From assembly GCA_024234735.1 (NCBI GenBank), contig JACKNV010000010.1:44823-108822 (forward strand): DNA of 64,000 nt. Reading direction: 5' to 3'. This stretch comes from Pseudomonadales bacterium (lineage in GTDB: Bacteria > Pseudomonadota > Gammaproteobacteria > Pseudomonadales > Halieaceae). A program made the position numbers and the translations under genes. Below, piece by piece: positions 33,706 to 42,190 of this stretch; within the stretch, counting starts at the first letter, position 1, and the number at the start of each line of letters is the position of its first letter. The notes under the pieces are model-generated. The model searched no databases. It had not been told where the DNA came from and saw only the letters and a list, made by a program, of their open reading frames with translations.

Positions 33706-35448
33706 CTACCCGCCGGCCGGGCTGGCGCCCGTGGACTTCGCCGAGCGCTTGCCGCTGGCTGGCGAGCGCTTCGCCGGTGGCCTCTTTTTCGCTGCCGCGG
33801 CTTTCTTCACTGCGGGTTTTTTCCGGGCGGCCGGCTTGGTCTCTGCCTTCTCAGCCGCCGGTCGTTCGCCCTGGACCGACTGCTGCCGCCTGCGCTCCTG
33901 CAGCGCCATACGCTCCGCCTCCGTGGGCAGCGGCCGCCGGCGGGAAGCGCGCGGGCGATGGAATTCCGAGTCGTCCGGGCGCAGGTCGCCCGTTTCGAAG
34001 CGCCGCAGTATTTCCTCCATGGTGCGACTGATCATGGTACAGATTCGGATGGCCTCAATGCTGGGGAACGTCGAGTGAGCGCCTCCCTCCATGAGTTCGA
34101 TCAGGTCCTTCTCGGAAAGGTGCGACAGTATCTTGGCAGGGTTGTACCAGCGGAAACTGGGCACGATATTGATATCGCCGCTGTATTCCTGGTCCATCAG
34201 GGCGTGGACGCTGTTCATCAAAATGTTGAAGCGCGGCCAGTTGTCGCCCTCCTTCTGGGCAAGGCCCCGGTAGAAATTCAGCAATTCCCGTCCCACACCG
34301 ACCCCCAAAGTGCCCAGTGCCGAACCTATGGCACTGCGACTGCCCTCCTTGCGGATGAAGGGGATGGCAATGGGGTTCACCATGCTGACGATATAGTGAT
34401 TGGTGCTATACAACCGGGAAAGGCGCTTGGCCGGCAGGTCATCGGCGATCGAACCATCCACCCACTTGCGGGTGGGCAGGTATGGCTGTGCCTCACCGTG
34501 CACATTCTTGGCCATCAGCATGACCGGCGGAAACACGCCGGGCACGGCGCAGGAGGCCATCACCGCGGAGCGCAGAAAAACGTTGGGCGAGGTGATCGCG
34601 TTCAGTAGCCGCGAGCGCTGGTGGGTTTCCGCCGGCGCCACGGTAATGCTTATCTGGCGGCCGGTTTTCTCATAGGCCTCCTGGAAGGTCATGTCCGGCA
34701 CCATACGCGCGACCAGGCGCTCGAGATCACCCACGTCTATCTGTGGATTCGCGCCGAAAAACATGCGGGAAAAGACGTTTGCCTCCCGTTCGGCCTCGAA
34801 CAACACGTTTTCGGGGCGGTAAAATCGCTCCAGTTCCGTGTCGGTGTGGCTGCCCACCACGCCCGCCACCAGCGAGCCGGCACTGGAGCCGGATATCACC
34901 CGCGGCAGCAGCCCGTGCTCCAGCAAGGTCTTGACCACGCCCAGGTGGTAAAAACCCAGTACCCCACCGCCGCTGAGCATCAGCGCCGAGCGCCCGAAGC
35001 ACACGTTGGCGCGGTAGAAAAACTCCAGTTTCTCCTGGGGGCTGATTTCGCCACTGTCCAACTCCGCCAGGTAGCGCAGGGCGTCGTCGACTTCCTCGAT
35101 GTACTGCTCGATAAGCCGCTTGGTGCCGAACCTGGAACGGTGATACAGGCTGCTGCGGCCCATGCCGCCCATGTTGCCGTGGATACCCTCGTTGAGGGTA
35201 AACATCAGGCCGTGGTTATCGTGCCTGGCCCGCAGGCTGCGGATACGATCCAGGCGCAGGCGGATCTGGGCGTAATCGTAAAGCGTGGTCTGGTCTATTT
35301 CCCGCCAGCGCCGCTTGCCTGAAAGTTCATCGTGCGCGATGGCCGCCTCGCGCCACTCTTCGAAAGTCCCGGCCTTGTCCATCTGGCGCTGGAGTTTCTT
35401 CAACTTACCCGACTTGCCCACCGCAACACCTCTGCTCAGTCTGCCCAC
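33706..35448 (-). CDS. Patatin-like phospholipase, DUF3336 type, with basic C-terminal tail
   Basis: A 580-residue lipase of the type found in yeast triacylglycerol lipases: an N-terminal DUF3336-like region (about 15-155) and a patatin domain. The oxyanion loop is LMLSGGGVLGFYHLG, the nucleophile elbow is ISGSSAGS (Ser) and the dyad Asp is in WVDGSIADD. It probably hydrolyses triacylglycerol or phospholipid. The last ~55 residues are Lys/Ala/Pro-rich (AARKKPAVKKAAAAKKRPPA), a second histone-like tail in this window on a neutral-lipid enzyme. The start is GTG 35448; GTG 35421 is possible. Confidence 0.88.
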   Translation of the reverse strand: MGRLSRGVAVGKSGKLKKLQRQMDKAGTFEEWREAAIAHDELSGKRRWREIDQTTLYDYAQIRLRLDRIRSLRARHDNHGLMFTLNEGIHGNMGGMGRSSLYHRSRFGTKRLIEQYIEEVDDALRYLAELDSGEISPQEKLEFFYRANVCFGRSALMLSGGGVLGFYHLGVVKTLLEHGLLPRVISGSSAGSLVAGVVGSHTDTELERFYRPENVLFEAEREANVFSRMFFGANPQIDVGDLERLVARMVPDMTFQEAYEKTGRQISITVAPAETHQRSRLLNAITSPNVFLRSAVMASCAVPGVFPPVMLMAKNVHGEAQPYLPTRKWVDGSIADDLPAKRLSRLYSTNHYIVSMVNPIAIPFIRKEGSRSAIGSALGTLGVGVGRELLNFYRGLAQKEGDNWPRFNILMNSVHALMDQEYSGDINIVPSFRWYNPAKILSHLSEKDLIELMEGGAHSTFPSIEAIRICTMISRTMEEILRRFETGDLRPDDSEFHRPRASRRRPLPTEAERMALQERRRQQSVQGERPAAEKAETKPAARKKPAVKKAAAAKKRPPAKRSPASGKRSAKSTGASPAGG

Positions 35449-35505
35449 CCTGGCACACTACCAAATTTACCGCGCTTGCAACAGCGTTCCCGAAGTGCGG
35501 CGGCC

Positions 35506-37083
35506 CTAGCCGTCCGGCTGGTCTCCCGGAGCGGGTCTGTCGGCCGCGCGGCTGCCGCTGAGGTATTGATCCACCAGATGACGCTTGTACAGCTTGCCGT
35601 TGTCCATGCGCGGCAACTTGGGGTGAAAATCCAGCGAGCGCGGCATCTTGATATGGGACAGGCGCTCGCGCAGCCACTCCATTATCTCGATGGCGGTCTC
35701 GTCGGTGGCGTCCGCCCAGTTCATAGGCTCCACCACCGCCTTGACCTCCTCCCCGAATTCCTCGTTGGGAATACCGAACACGGCGACATCGGCAATTTTG
35801 TCGTGGCCCACCAGCAGGTTTTCGATCTCCTGGGGATAGATGTTCACTCCGCCACTGATGATCATGAAATTCTTGCGGTCGGTGAGGTAGAGAAAGCCGT
35901 CCTCGTCGACGTAGCCCACATCCCCCGTGGTCGCCCAGCCCTTGTCGTTATAGGCACCGGCGGTTTTTTCCGGTTCATTGTGGTACTGAAAACTCGCCTG
36001 CTCACCACTGAAGAACACCGTGCCGATTTCACCCGGCGGCAGCTCGTTGCCGTCATCGTCCACGATATGGACCTGGCCCACCAGCGCCGGACCCACCGAG
36101 CCCCTGTGGGTCAGCCAACTGGCGGAGTCGATGATGGTGGCGCCGATACCCTCGCTGGCGGCGTAGTATTCGTAGATCACCTCGCCCCACCACTGGATCA
36201 TTTTATCCTTCACCTCCACCGGGCAGGGCGCGGCGGCATGGATGGCGACCTGCAGGGAACTCACGTCGTAGCGCCGGCGCACCTCTTCGGGCAGCTTCAG
36301 CATGCGGATAAACATGATGGGCACCCACTGGCTGTGGGTAACCCGGTGCTCCTCGATCAATTGTAACGCGCGTTCCGGATCGAAGCGCTCCATGACAACG
36401 CAAGTGCCCCCCTGGTATTGCGCCATCATGTTGTAGTGCAGGGGCGCAGCGTGGTACAGCGGTGCGGGTGAGAGATAGACCGTTTCCTCGCTGAAGCCGA
36501 AAGCCGCCCCGAGGGAGGCAACCAGGGGATGCGGGGTATTGACATCACTGCTCGCCGGCGGCACAAATACGCCCTTGGGCTGCCCGGTGGTGCCCGATGA
36601 ATAGAGCATGGGAACGCCGTTGCTTTCGTCGTCGATTCGCGTGATCGGCATCAGGTCGATGGCCTCTTCCCAGGATTCGAACCCCGGCTTGATACCACCC
36701 ACCATGTAGAAATGGCCTATCTGTCCCGGGGCTGCTTCAAGTACCTGCTCGCAGCTATCAGCCAGTGCCAGGGAGCCGATAAACAGCCTGGCGCCGCAGT
36801 TTTCCAGGATATAGGCGGCTTCGGAGCGCTTCAGGTGGGTACTGATGGGGGTGAAGATCAGGCCGGAGCGCTGTGCCGCCCAGACAATCTCCAGGAACTG
36901 CCGATTGTTCTCCAGCATCATCCCGATGTGATCGCCCGCCTTCAGTCCCAGGGTGCGGAACAACTGCGCCCCCTGGTTTGAGCGTTCGTCCAGTTCCCGG
37001 TAGGTCACGATCTCACCGGAGTCGCCCATGATGATGGCGGGCTTGTGCGGGTAGGTTTCGGCGGTGATACTGGGGTGCGGCAT
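35506..37083 (-). CDS. Acyl-CoA synthetase (AMP-forming)
   Basis: A 525-residue ANL-superfamily enzyme that activates a carboxylic acid to acyl-AMP and then acyl-CoA. The P-loop is YSSGTTGQPKGV, motif A5 is YYAASEGIG, the hinge region is WATTGDVGYVDEDGFLYLTDR, and the C-terminal catalytic Lys is in MDNGKLYKR. Substrate is not readable; the neighbours suggest fatty or branched acids. ATG 37083 has GAGGAG upstream. A CTATAG-AA-CTATAG element lies 35 bp further upstream. It is on the same strand as the downstream patatin gene, 57 bp away. Confidence 0.9.
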   Translation of the reverse strand: MPHPSITAETYPHKPAIIMGDSGEIVTYRELDERSNQGAQLFRTLGLKAGDHIGMMLENNRQFLEIVWAAQRSGLIFTPISTHLKRSEAAYILENCGARLFIGSLALADSCEQVLEAAPGQIGHFYMVGGIKPGFESWEEAIDLMPITRIDDESNGVPMLYSSGTTGQPKGVFVPPASSDVNTPHPLVASLGAAFGFSEETVYLSPAPLYHAAPLHYNMMAQYQGGTCVVMERFDPERALQLIEEHRVTHSQWVPIMFIRMLKLPEEVRRRYDVSSLQVAIHAAAPCPVEVKDKMIQWWGEVIYEYYAASEGIGATIIDSASWLTHRGSVGPALVGQVHIVDDDGNELPPGEIGTVFFSGEQASFQYHNEPEKTAGAYNDKGWATTGDVGYVDEDGFLYLTDRKNFMIISGGVNIYPQEIENLLVGHDKIADVAVFGIPNEEFGEEVKAVVEPMNWADATDETAIEIMEWLRERLSHIKMPRSLDFHPKLPRMDNGKLYKRHLVDQYLSGSRAADRPAPGDQPDG

Positions 37084-37117
37084 GGTGCGCTCCTCTACTC
37101 AGAATTATTCGGCATCA

Positions 37118-37131
37118 CTATAGAACTATAG
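37118..37131. promoter_or_regulatory. CTATAG-AA-CTATAG element upstream of acyl-CoA synthetase
   Basis: Two copies of the palindromic hexamer CTATAG are separated by two bases in the 92-bp gap between the acyl-CoA synthetase and tesB genes. On the minus strand it supplies TATAGT, a fair -10. It could be a promoter, an operator or both. I see nothing else in the gap. Confidence 0.35.
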
Positions 37132-37175
37132 CGCGGCGGCTGCCAATCCCCAGGGGGTTGTTCGCAGCGAACGGA

Positions 37176-38027
37176 TCAGTCCTGGCGCCTGCGGATCAGG
37201 CTCTGTTGCATGGTGGTGGCCACCAGGCGGCCGTCGATGGCGTAAAAGCTGCCGCGCGCCAGCCCGCGCCCACCGCCGGTGCGCTCGGTCTCGACAATGT
37301 GTAACAGCCACTCGTCCGCCCGAAAGGGCTCGTGGAACCACAGCGCGTGATCCAGGCTTGCCACCTGCCAATTGGCGTCGTCGTACCTGCGCCCGTGGGT
37401 GATCAGGCAGACGTCCACCAGGAAGGCATCCGACATGTAGGTGAGCAGGGCCTGGTGCAGGCGAGGTTCATCCGCCACCGGCGCGGTGGTTTTCATCCAG
37501 GCTCGCAGGATGGGCGCGCGCGGTACCAGGTTGTTCCAGTCGATGGGGTTGACCACGCGGATGTCCAGATCCTCGCCGGTGGTGATCATGAAACTCTCGT
37601 CCAGCGACCCCGCCTCAAGGCTGAGCTGGCGTTCGCTGGCGAGGGAGTCGGGCGGCACCACCTGCGGCATCGGGGGTTGGAAATCGTCGCCCCGCGAGGC
37701 TGCCTGAAACGACATGGAACTCACCAGTATGGGCTTGTCGTCCTGGCTGGCGACCACCCTACGGGAGCTGAAGCTGCCGCCATCGCGCGCTCTCTCCACT
37801 TCCAGGACGATGGGTTTGCGGACATCGCCGGGGCGCAGGAAATAGGCGTGCTGGGAGTGGATGGCGCGATCCTCGGCCACGGTGCTGACCGCCGCGCTGA
37901 CCGCCTGCGCCAGCACCTGGCCGCCGTAAACCCGGAAACCCTCGGGGTGCATGTTGGCGCCCACGAAACGATCCGCGCCATCCTGTTTGGGAGTGATAAC
38001 CTCGATGAGTTGTTGTAATGCGCTCAC
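37176..38027 (-). CDS. tesB: Acyl-CoA thioesterase II
   Basis: A 283-residue double-hotdog thioesterase that releases free acid and CoA from acyl-CoA. Hotdog 1 has VYGGQVLAQAVSAA and HAYFLRPGD; hotdog 2 has ASLDHALWFHEPFRADEWLLH and GGGRGLARGSFY, with the catalytic Asp expected in hotdog 2 before HALWFH. Length equals the family norm. The start is GTG 38027. A good sigma-70-type promoter lies 37-64 bp upstream, and the gene is divergent from the D-glutamate/oxoprolinase operon. Confidence 0.92.
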   Translation of the reverse strand: MSALQQLIEVITPKQDGADRFVGANMHPEGFRVYGGQVLAQAVSAAVSTVAEDRAIHSQHAYFLRPGDVRKPIVLEVERARDGGSFSSRRVVASQDDKPILVSSMSFQAASRGDDFQPPMPQVVPPDSLASERQLSLEAGSLDESFMITTGEDLDIRVVNPIDWNNLVPRAPILRAWMKTTAPVADEPRLHQALLTYMSDAFLVDVCLITHGRRYDDANWQVASLDHALWFHEPFRADEWLLHIVETERTGGGRGLARGSFYAIDGRLVATTMQQSLIRRRQD

Positions 38028-38063
38028 GGCAGACTGAACCCGACTGTGGAAAAACGAGGGGTC

Positions 38064-38091
38064 ATTATCCAGATTTATAAAACTGTGCCAA
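38064..38091 (-). promoter_or_regulatory. Promoter for tesB
   Basis: On the minus strand TTGGCA (38091-38086) and GATAAT (38069-38064) are 16 bp apart, each matching five of six consensus bases, and end 36 bp before the GTG at 38027. The 138-bp divergent gap also holds TATAAA (38076-38081) on the plus strand, a possible but unsupported -10 for the operon starting at 38166. Confidence 0.55.
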
Positions 38092-38165
38092 ACTAAATCC
38101 TGCGATCACTTTCCCAACCGGGGTCTGCCGGCGCCAATGCCCTCAACAGATTTACAGGTCAATCG

Positions 38166-38951
38166 ATGAACATGTCACTGTCACCCGCCGCCCTGCGCCA
38201 GGCCATACGCACGGGGGCACATATCGGCAACACCTCCGGCCTCGCCCCGGGATTCGTGCAGTGCAATATCGTTATCCTGCCGCAGCAGTGGGCCGCGGAT
38301 TTCCTGCGCTTCTGCCAGCTCAACCCCCGCCCCTGCCCGCTTATTGCCACGAACCAGCGGCCCGGTGATCACGCGCTACCACTTTTGGGGGATGTCGACA
38401 TCAGGACCGACGTGCCAAGCTACCGCGTGTTTCGCGATGGCCTGCTGGTTGACGAAGTAACGGACATCCGCACCCTGTGGCGCGATGACCTGGTGACGTT
38501 TGCACTGGGTTGCTCTTTTTCCTTCGAGGAGGCCCTGCTGGCTGACGGCCTGGAAGTGCGCAACGTGACCGAGGGTGTCAACGTACCCATGTACCGCAGT
38601 GCCATCGACTGTACCCCGGCCGGCCCCTTCGCCGCCAGCATGGTGGTCAGTATGCGCCCCTTCCGGGCCGCGGACGCAATCAGGGCGATCCAGATCTGCA
38701 CGCGCTTTCCCGCGGTCCACGGTGCCCCGGTACACCTGGGAGATCCGGGCGCGATCGGCATCAGCGACCTCGGTCGGCCAGACTACGGCGATCCGGTCAG
38801 CGTGCGCGCCGACGAACTGCCCCTGTTCTGGGCCTGTGGGGTGACACCGCAGGTGGCGCTGGAGGCGGCGCGGCCACCCCTGGCGATCACCCACAGCCCC
38901 GGCTGCATGCTGGTAACGGATTTGCGCAACAGCCGGCTGGCCGTATTGTAA
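38166..38951 (+). CDS. DUF1445 protein, N-terminal-type half of D-glutamate cyclase
   Basis: A 261-residue DUF1445/YcsI-family protein ('putative hydro-lyase'). Family features include GLAPGFVQCNIVILP, the CPLI segment, FALGCSFSFEEALL, NVPMYRS, and THSPGCMLVTDLR at the end. In mammals a protein joining DUF1445 to DUF4392 is mitochondrial D-glutamate cyclase, converting D-glutamate to 5-oxo-D-proline. Here the DUF4392 half is encoded four genes on (41317). The pxpA gene begins 15 bp downstream. The family call is strong; activity as a cyclase subunit is inference. First gene of the operon; ACAGGT precedes ATG 38166. Confidence 0.85.
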   Translation: MNMSLSPAALRQAIRTGAHIGNTSGLAPGFVQCNIVILPQQWAADFLRFCQLNPRPCPLIATNQRPGDHALPLLGDVDIRTDVPSYRVFRDGLLVDEVTDIRTLWRDDLVTFALGCSFSFEEALLADGLEVRNVTEGVNVPMYRSAIDCTPAGPFAASMVVSMRPFRAADAIRAIQICTRFPAVHGAPVHLGDPGAIGISDLGRPDYGDPVSVRADELPLFWACGVTPQVALEAARPPLAITHSPGCMLVTDLRNSRLAVL

Positions 38952-38966
38952 GGACAGGATATCGAC

Positions 38967-39698
38967 ATGCTTCTCAACTGCGACCTGGGCGAGAGTTTCG
39001 GCAGCTGGACCATGGGTCTGGACGCCCAGGTCATGCCCCACATACACCAGGCCAATATTGCCTGCGGTTTCCACGCCGGCGACCCGCTGGCGATACGCGC
39101 TACCCTGGCTCTCGCTGCACAGCATGGGGTGACCGTTGGCGCCCACCCGGCCTACCCCGACCTGGTGGGCTTCGGCAGGCGCAGTATGGCCCTCAGCCCG
39201 GGGGAGATCATCGCCGGCCTGCACTACCAGATCGCGGCGCTGGAAGGCATGGCGCTGGTTGCCGGGCTCTCCCTCAGCTACGTCAAGCCGCACGGCGCGA
39301 TGTATAACGACATGATGGCGGACGCGAGCGTGCGCGCGGCCATCATGGAGGCCGTCGCCACCTACCACCGCCCGCTGGTCCTCATGCTGCAGGCCACGCC
39401 GGCAGCCGAACAACACCTGGAAGAGGCCAAGGCCATGGCTGTCGAGCTGACCTTCGAGGCCTTTGCCGACCGCTGTTACGACGACGACGGCAGTCTGTTG
39501 TCGCGCCGTCGTCCCGGTGCCGTCCACACCCGTGAACGCCTGCTCGAGCAGGTGCGGCAGTTGCAGGCCGAGGGCAGCGTCACCACGGTCAACGGTCACC
39601 GCCTGGCGCTGCGGGCGGACAGCCTGTGCGTACACGGCGACAATCCCGAGGGCGTGGAAGCCATAAAGGACATCCGGGCGCTGGTGGACAGGGGCTGA
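38967..39698 (+). CDS. pxpA: 5-oxoprolinase subunit A (LamB/YcsF family)
   Basis: A 243-residue LamB/YcsF protein. Hallmarks are LLNCDLGESFGSW at the start, ANIACGFHAGDP, VGAHPAYPDLVGFGRR, and SYVKPHGAMYND; the later part has FADRCYDDDGSLLSRRRPGA. With PxpB and PxpC it forms the ATP-dependent bacterial 5-oxoprolinase that opens 5-oxo-L-proline to L-glutamate. AGGA precedes the ATG. The gene lies between DUF1445 and pxpB, 6 bp from the latter. Confidence 0.94.
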   Translation: MLLNCDLGESFGSWTMGLDAQVMPHIHQANIACGFHAGDPLAIRATLALAAQHGVTVGAHPAYPDLVGFGRRSMALSPGEIIAGLHYQIAALEGMALVAGLSLSYVKPHGAMYNDMMADASVRAAIMEAVATYHRPLVLMLQATPAAEQHLEEAKAMAVELTFEAFADRCYDDDGSLLSRRRPGAVHTRERLLEQVRQLQAEGSVTTVNGHRLALRADSLCVHGDNPEGVEAIKDIRALVDRG

Positions 39699-39704
39699 AC
39701 CGCA

Positions 39705-40382
39705 GTGGAGTTACATTCCGCGGGCGAGAACGCCCTCATGCTCTATCTCGGCGATAACGCCAGCCCGGCCGTCGCGGCCCGGGTGCAGGCCGCATGCAAA
39801 GCCGTCGAGACGGCGCTGGGTGACCACCTGGTGGACCTGGTGCCCTCCTACGCCTCCGTGCTGATCCTCTACGACCCGCTGCTGACCGATCACCTGAGTG
39901 TCGGCCACCGTGTGCGTCGGGCCGTGGCGAACCTGGCCGATGTCAGCGACTCGCAAGGGCGCCTGGTGGTATTGCCGGTTTACTACGCCCCGGAAGCGGG
40001 TGCCGACCTGGAGATGCTGGCACAGCGTGCCGGGCTGACGCCGGAGCAGCTGATCGACCTGCATGCGGGCACCGAATACCGGGTGTACGCCATCGGGTTT
40101 GCGCCGGGCTTTGCCTATCTGGGCCAGGTGGATGAACGCATTGCCGCTGCCCGGCTGGCCACGCCGCGGCTGCGGGTACCCCGCGGCGCGGTGGCCATCG
40201 CCGATCGCCAGACCGCGGTATACCCCGCCGTGTCACCCGGCGGCTGGAACCTGATCGGGCGCTGCCCGACACGCATGTTCGACCCGACAGCCACTCCGGC
40301 GATGCCGGTCGCCGTGGGCGACAGGGTGCAGTTCGAGCCTGTGGACCGCGCCCGCTACCTGGCCCTGGGAGGCGAGCTGTAA
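39705..40382 (+). CDS. pxpB: 5-oxoprolinase subunit B (KipI-like)
   Basis: A 225-residue protein of the PxpB/KipI (allophanate hydrolase subunit 1-like) family. It shows LVDLVPSYASVLILYDP, LPVYYAPEAGADLE, YAIGFAPGFAYLG and the conserved VPRGAVAIADRQTAVYP followed by SPGGWNLIGRCP. It starts at GTG 39705, 6 bp after pxpA, and its stop overlaps the pxpC ATG by one base. In B. subtilis the homologue was first known as a kinase inhibitor; the enzyme role is now accepted for the PxpABC complex. Confidence 0.93.
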   Translation: MELHSAGENALMLYLGDNASPAVAARVQAACKAVETALGDHLVDLVPSYASVLILYDPLLTDHLSVGHRVRRAVANLADVSDSQGRLVVLPVYYAPEAGADLEMLAQRAGLTPEQLIDLHAGTEYRVYAIGFAPGFAYLGQVDERIAAARLATPRLRVPRGAVAIADRQTAVYPAVSPGGWNLIGRCPTRMFDPTATPAMPVAVGDRVQFEPVDRARYLALGGEL

Positions 40383-41320
40383 TGACCCTGGAAGTGATCC
40401 AGCCTGGCATACTCAGCCTGCTGCAGGACCGCGGCCGCTTCGGGCGGCATCGCATCGGCCTCACCAATGGCGGCCCCCTGGATCCCCACGCGTTTGCCTG
40501 GTGCAACCGGCTGCTGGACAATGACCCGAACGCCACCGTCGTGGAGGTCAGTTTCGGCGGCGCCCGCTTCCGCTCCCGGGTCGACACCTTCGTATGTGTG
40601 ACCGGCGCCACCATGCCCCTGCGCATCAACAACCGTGAACTGCCGCGCTGGGCTGTACACCCGGTCGCCGCGGGCGACGAGATCAGCCTCGACTTCGCCG
40701 ACAGCGGCTGCCGGGCCTACCTGGGCGTGGCCGACGGTTTCTCCGTGGCCCCCTCGTTCGGCAGCACCGCGACGGTCATGCGCGAAGCCATCGGCGGGCT
40801 GTGCGGCGACAAACTGCGCGCCGGCGACCTGCTGACCTGTGCCGCGGTCGCGCAGCGCAAACGCCACTACCTGCACCCCGCCAGCCAGCCCCGTTACCAG
40901 GACAGGGTGACCGTGCGGGTCATCCCCGGCTATCAGCAGGCGCGCTTCAGCCGCCTGCAACAGCGTCGTTTTTTCAGCCACGCCTACACTGTATCGGAGC
41001 GCAGCGACCGCATGGGCTACCGCCTGGAGGGACCGGCCATTCACTGCGATATCGGCGGAATCCTGTCGGAGGGCATTTGCGCCGGCGCCGTCCAGATACC
41101 GGCGGACGGCCAGCCCATCGTACTGCTGAACGACCGCCAGACCATCGGTGGCTATCCCAAGATCGGTTCCGCCCTGTCGCTGGACACCGCGCGCCTGGCC
41201 CAGTTGCGTCCCGGGGGAATCGTCCACTTCGCCCCCGTCAGCCCCCACGGGGCCCACAATGCGCTGCACCTGGCCCACAGCCAGGCGCTGCGCCAACCGA
41301 TGCTGGAGCACCACCTGTGA
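40382..41320 (+). CDS. pxpC: 5-oxoprolinase subunit C (KipA-like)
   Basis: A 312-residue cyclophilin-fold protein of the PxpC/KipA (allophanate hydrolase subunit 2-like) family. Features are GILSLLQDRGRFGRHRIGLTNGGPLDPHAF, DPNATVVEVSFGG, the SERSDRMGYRLEG segment and the terminal QTIGGYPKIGSAL. It completes the PxpABC enzyme. The start overlaps the pxpB stop (TAATG) and the stop overlaps the next gene's GTG start, so the four cistrons are tightly coupled. Confidence 0.94.
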   Translation: MTLEVIQPGILSLLQDRGRFGRHRIGLTNGGPLDPHAFAWCNRLLDNDPNATVVEVSFGGARFRSRVDTFVCVTGATMPLRINNRELPRWAVHPVAAGDEISLDFADSGCRAYLGVADGFSVAPSFGSTATVMREAIGGLCGDKLRAGDLLTCAAVAQRKRHYLHPASQPRYQDRVTVRVIPGYQQARFSRLQQRRFFSHAYTVSERSDRMGYRLEGPAIHCDIGGILSEGICAGAVQIPADGQPIVLLNDRQTIGGYPKIGSALSLDTARLAQLRPGGIVHFAPVSPHGAHNALHLAHSQALRQPMLEHHL

Positions 41321-42159
41321 ACGACCAGGAACTCAGCCAGGCCATAGAAGCCCTCATGGTGGCCCGCAACGTGCGGGACATGCAGCTGGCTCGGGAGGCC
41401 CTGCAGCCGGCCTATTACCTGCGCGCGGCACGCGCCCTGCAGAATCTCCGCGGGGCGGTCATTATCGGCACCGGATTTCCGGTCGTCGACACGTTCGAGA
41501 CCGATGGCCCGGTCGGCGCAATTGCGCTGTACGACTGCCTGCTCGCCCTGGGGGCGGAGCCGGTCATCGCCTGTGGGCCGCCCCTGTCCCGCGCTATCGC
41601 CGACAACTATCGGGTGCTGGAACTGGCGGCACCCGACCTGGCGGCCGCCCGCGACGAGGCGGCAGCGCAGCTCGCGGCGTTGCGCCCCGCCGCGATCGTA
41701 TCGATTGAGCGCCCCGGCCTCGCGGAGGACGGCCGCTATTACAACATGCGCGGCGAGGACATCAGCCCGCGCTGCGCTATTTTCGACCCCTATATCACCC
41801 TGGCGGAGTGTCCCACCATCGCTATCGGCGACGGCGGCAACGAGATCGGCATGGGCAAGATCGCGGGCGCCCTGGACGGGCTGGATATTCGCGCCTCGGT
41901 AACTGCCTGCGACGAGTTGCTGGTCGCGGATGTCTCCAACTGGGGGGCCTACGGCCTGATCGCACTGCTGGGCAAGTGGAGCGGGCGCGATCTGCTTGCC
42001 CGGGTCGCACCGCTGGAGATTCTCGCCTACCTGTCCGAGCGCGGCAGCGTCGACGGGGTTACCCGAGAAAACACCCTCACCGAGGACGGCCTTGACGCCG
42101 CCGCGGGGATAGCGCTGATCCGTGAACTGCGTATTCTCGGGGGATTCCTGAAACCATGA
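41317..42159 (+). CDS. DUF4392 protein, C-terminal-type half of D-glutamate cyclase
   Basis: A 280-residue DUF4392 protein. It shows VIIGTGFPVVDTFETDGPVG, ALGAEPVIAC, the conserved AIGDGGNEIGMGKIAG and CDELLVADVSNWGAYGL. DUF4392 is the C-terminal domain of D-glutamate cyclase (mammalian DGLUCY). Together with the DUF1445 gene at 38166 it would supply both domains as separate chains. GTG 41317 overlaps the pxpC stop by four bases (GTGA); any longer frame lies within pxpC. Dat follows after 31 bp. The co-localisation with 5-oxoprolinase makes the cyclase role attractive, but it is untested here. Confidence 0.85.
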   Translation: MNDQELSQAIEALMVARNVRDMQLAREALQPAYYLRAARALQNLRGAVIIGTGFPVVDTFETDGPVGAIALYDCLLALGAEPVIACGPPLSRAIADNYRVLELAAPDLAAARDEAAAQLAALRPAAIVSIERPGLAEDGRYYNMRGEDISPRCAIFDPYITLAECPTIAIGDGGNEIGMGKIAGALDGLDIRASVTACDELLVADVSNWGAYGLIALLGKWSGRDLLARVAPLEILAYLSERGSVDGVTRENTLTEDGLDAAAGIALIRELRILGGFLKP

Positions 42160-42190
42160 CCGCGCCGGCAAGCGACAAGGAACCAGCACC

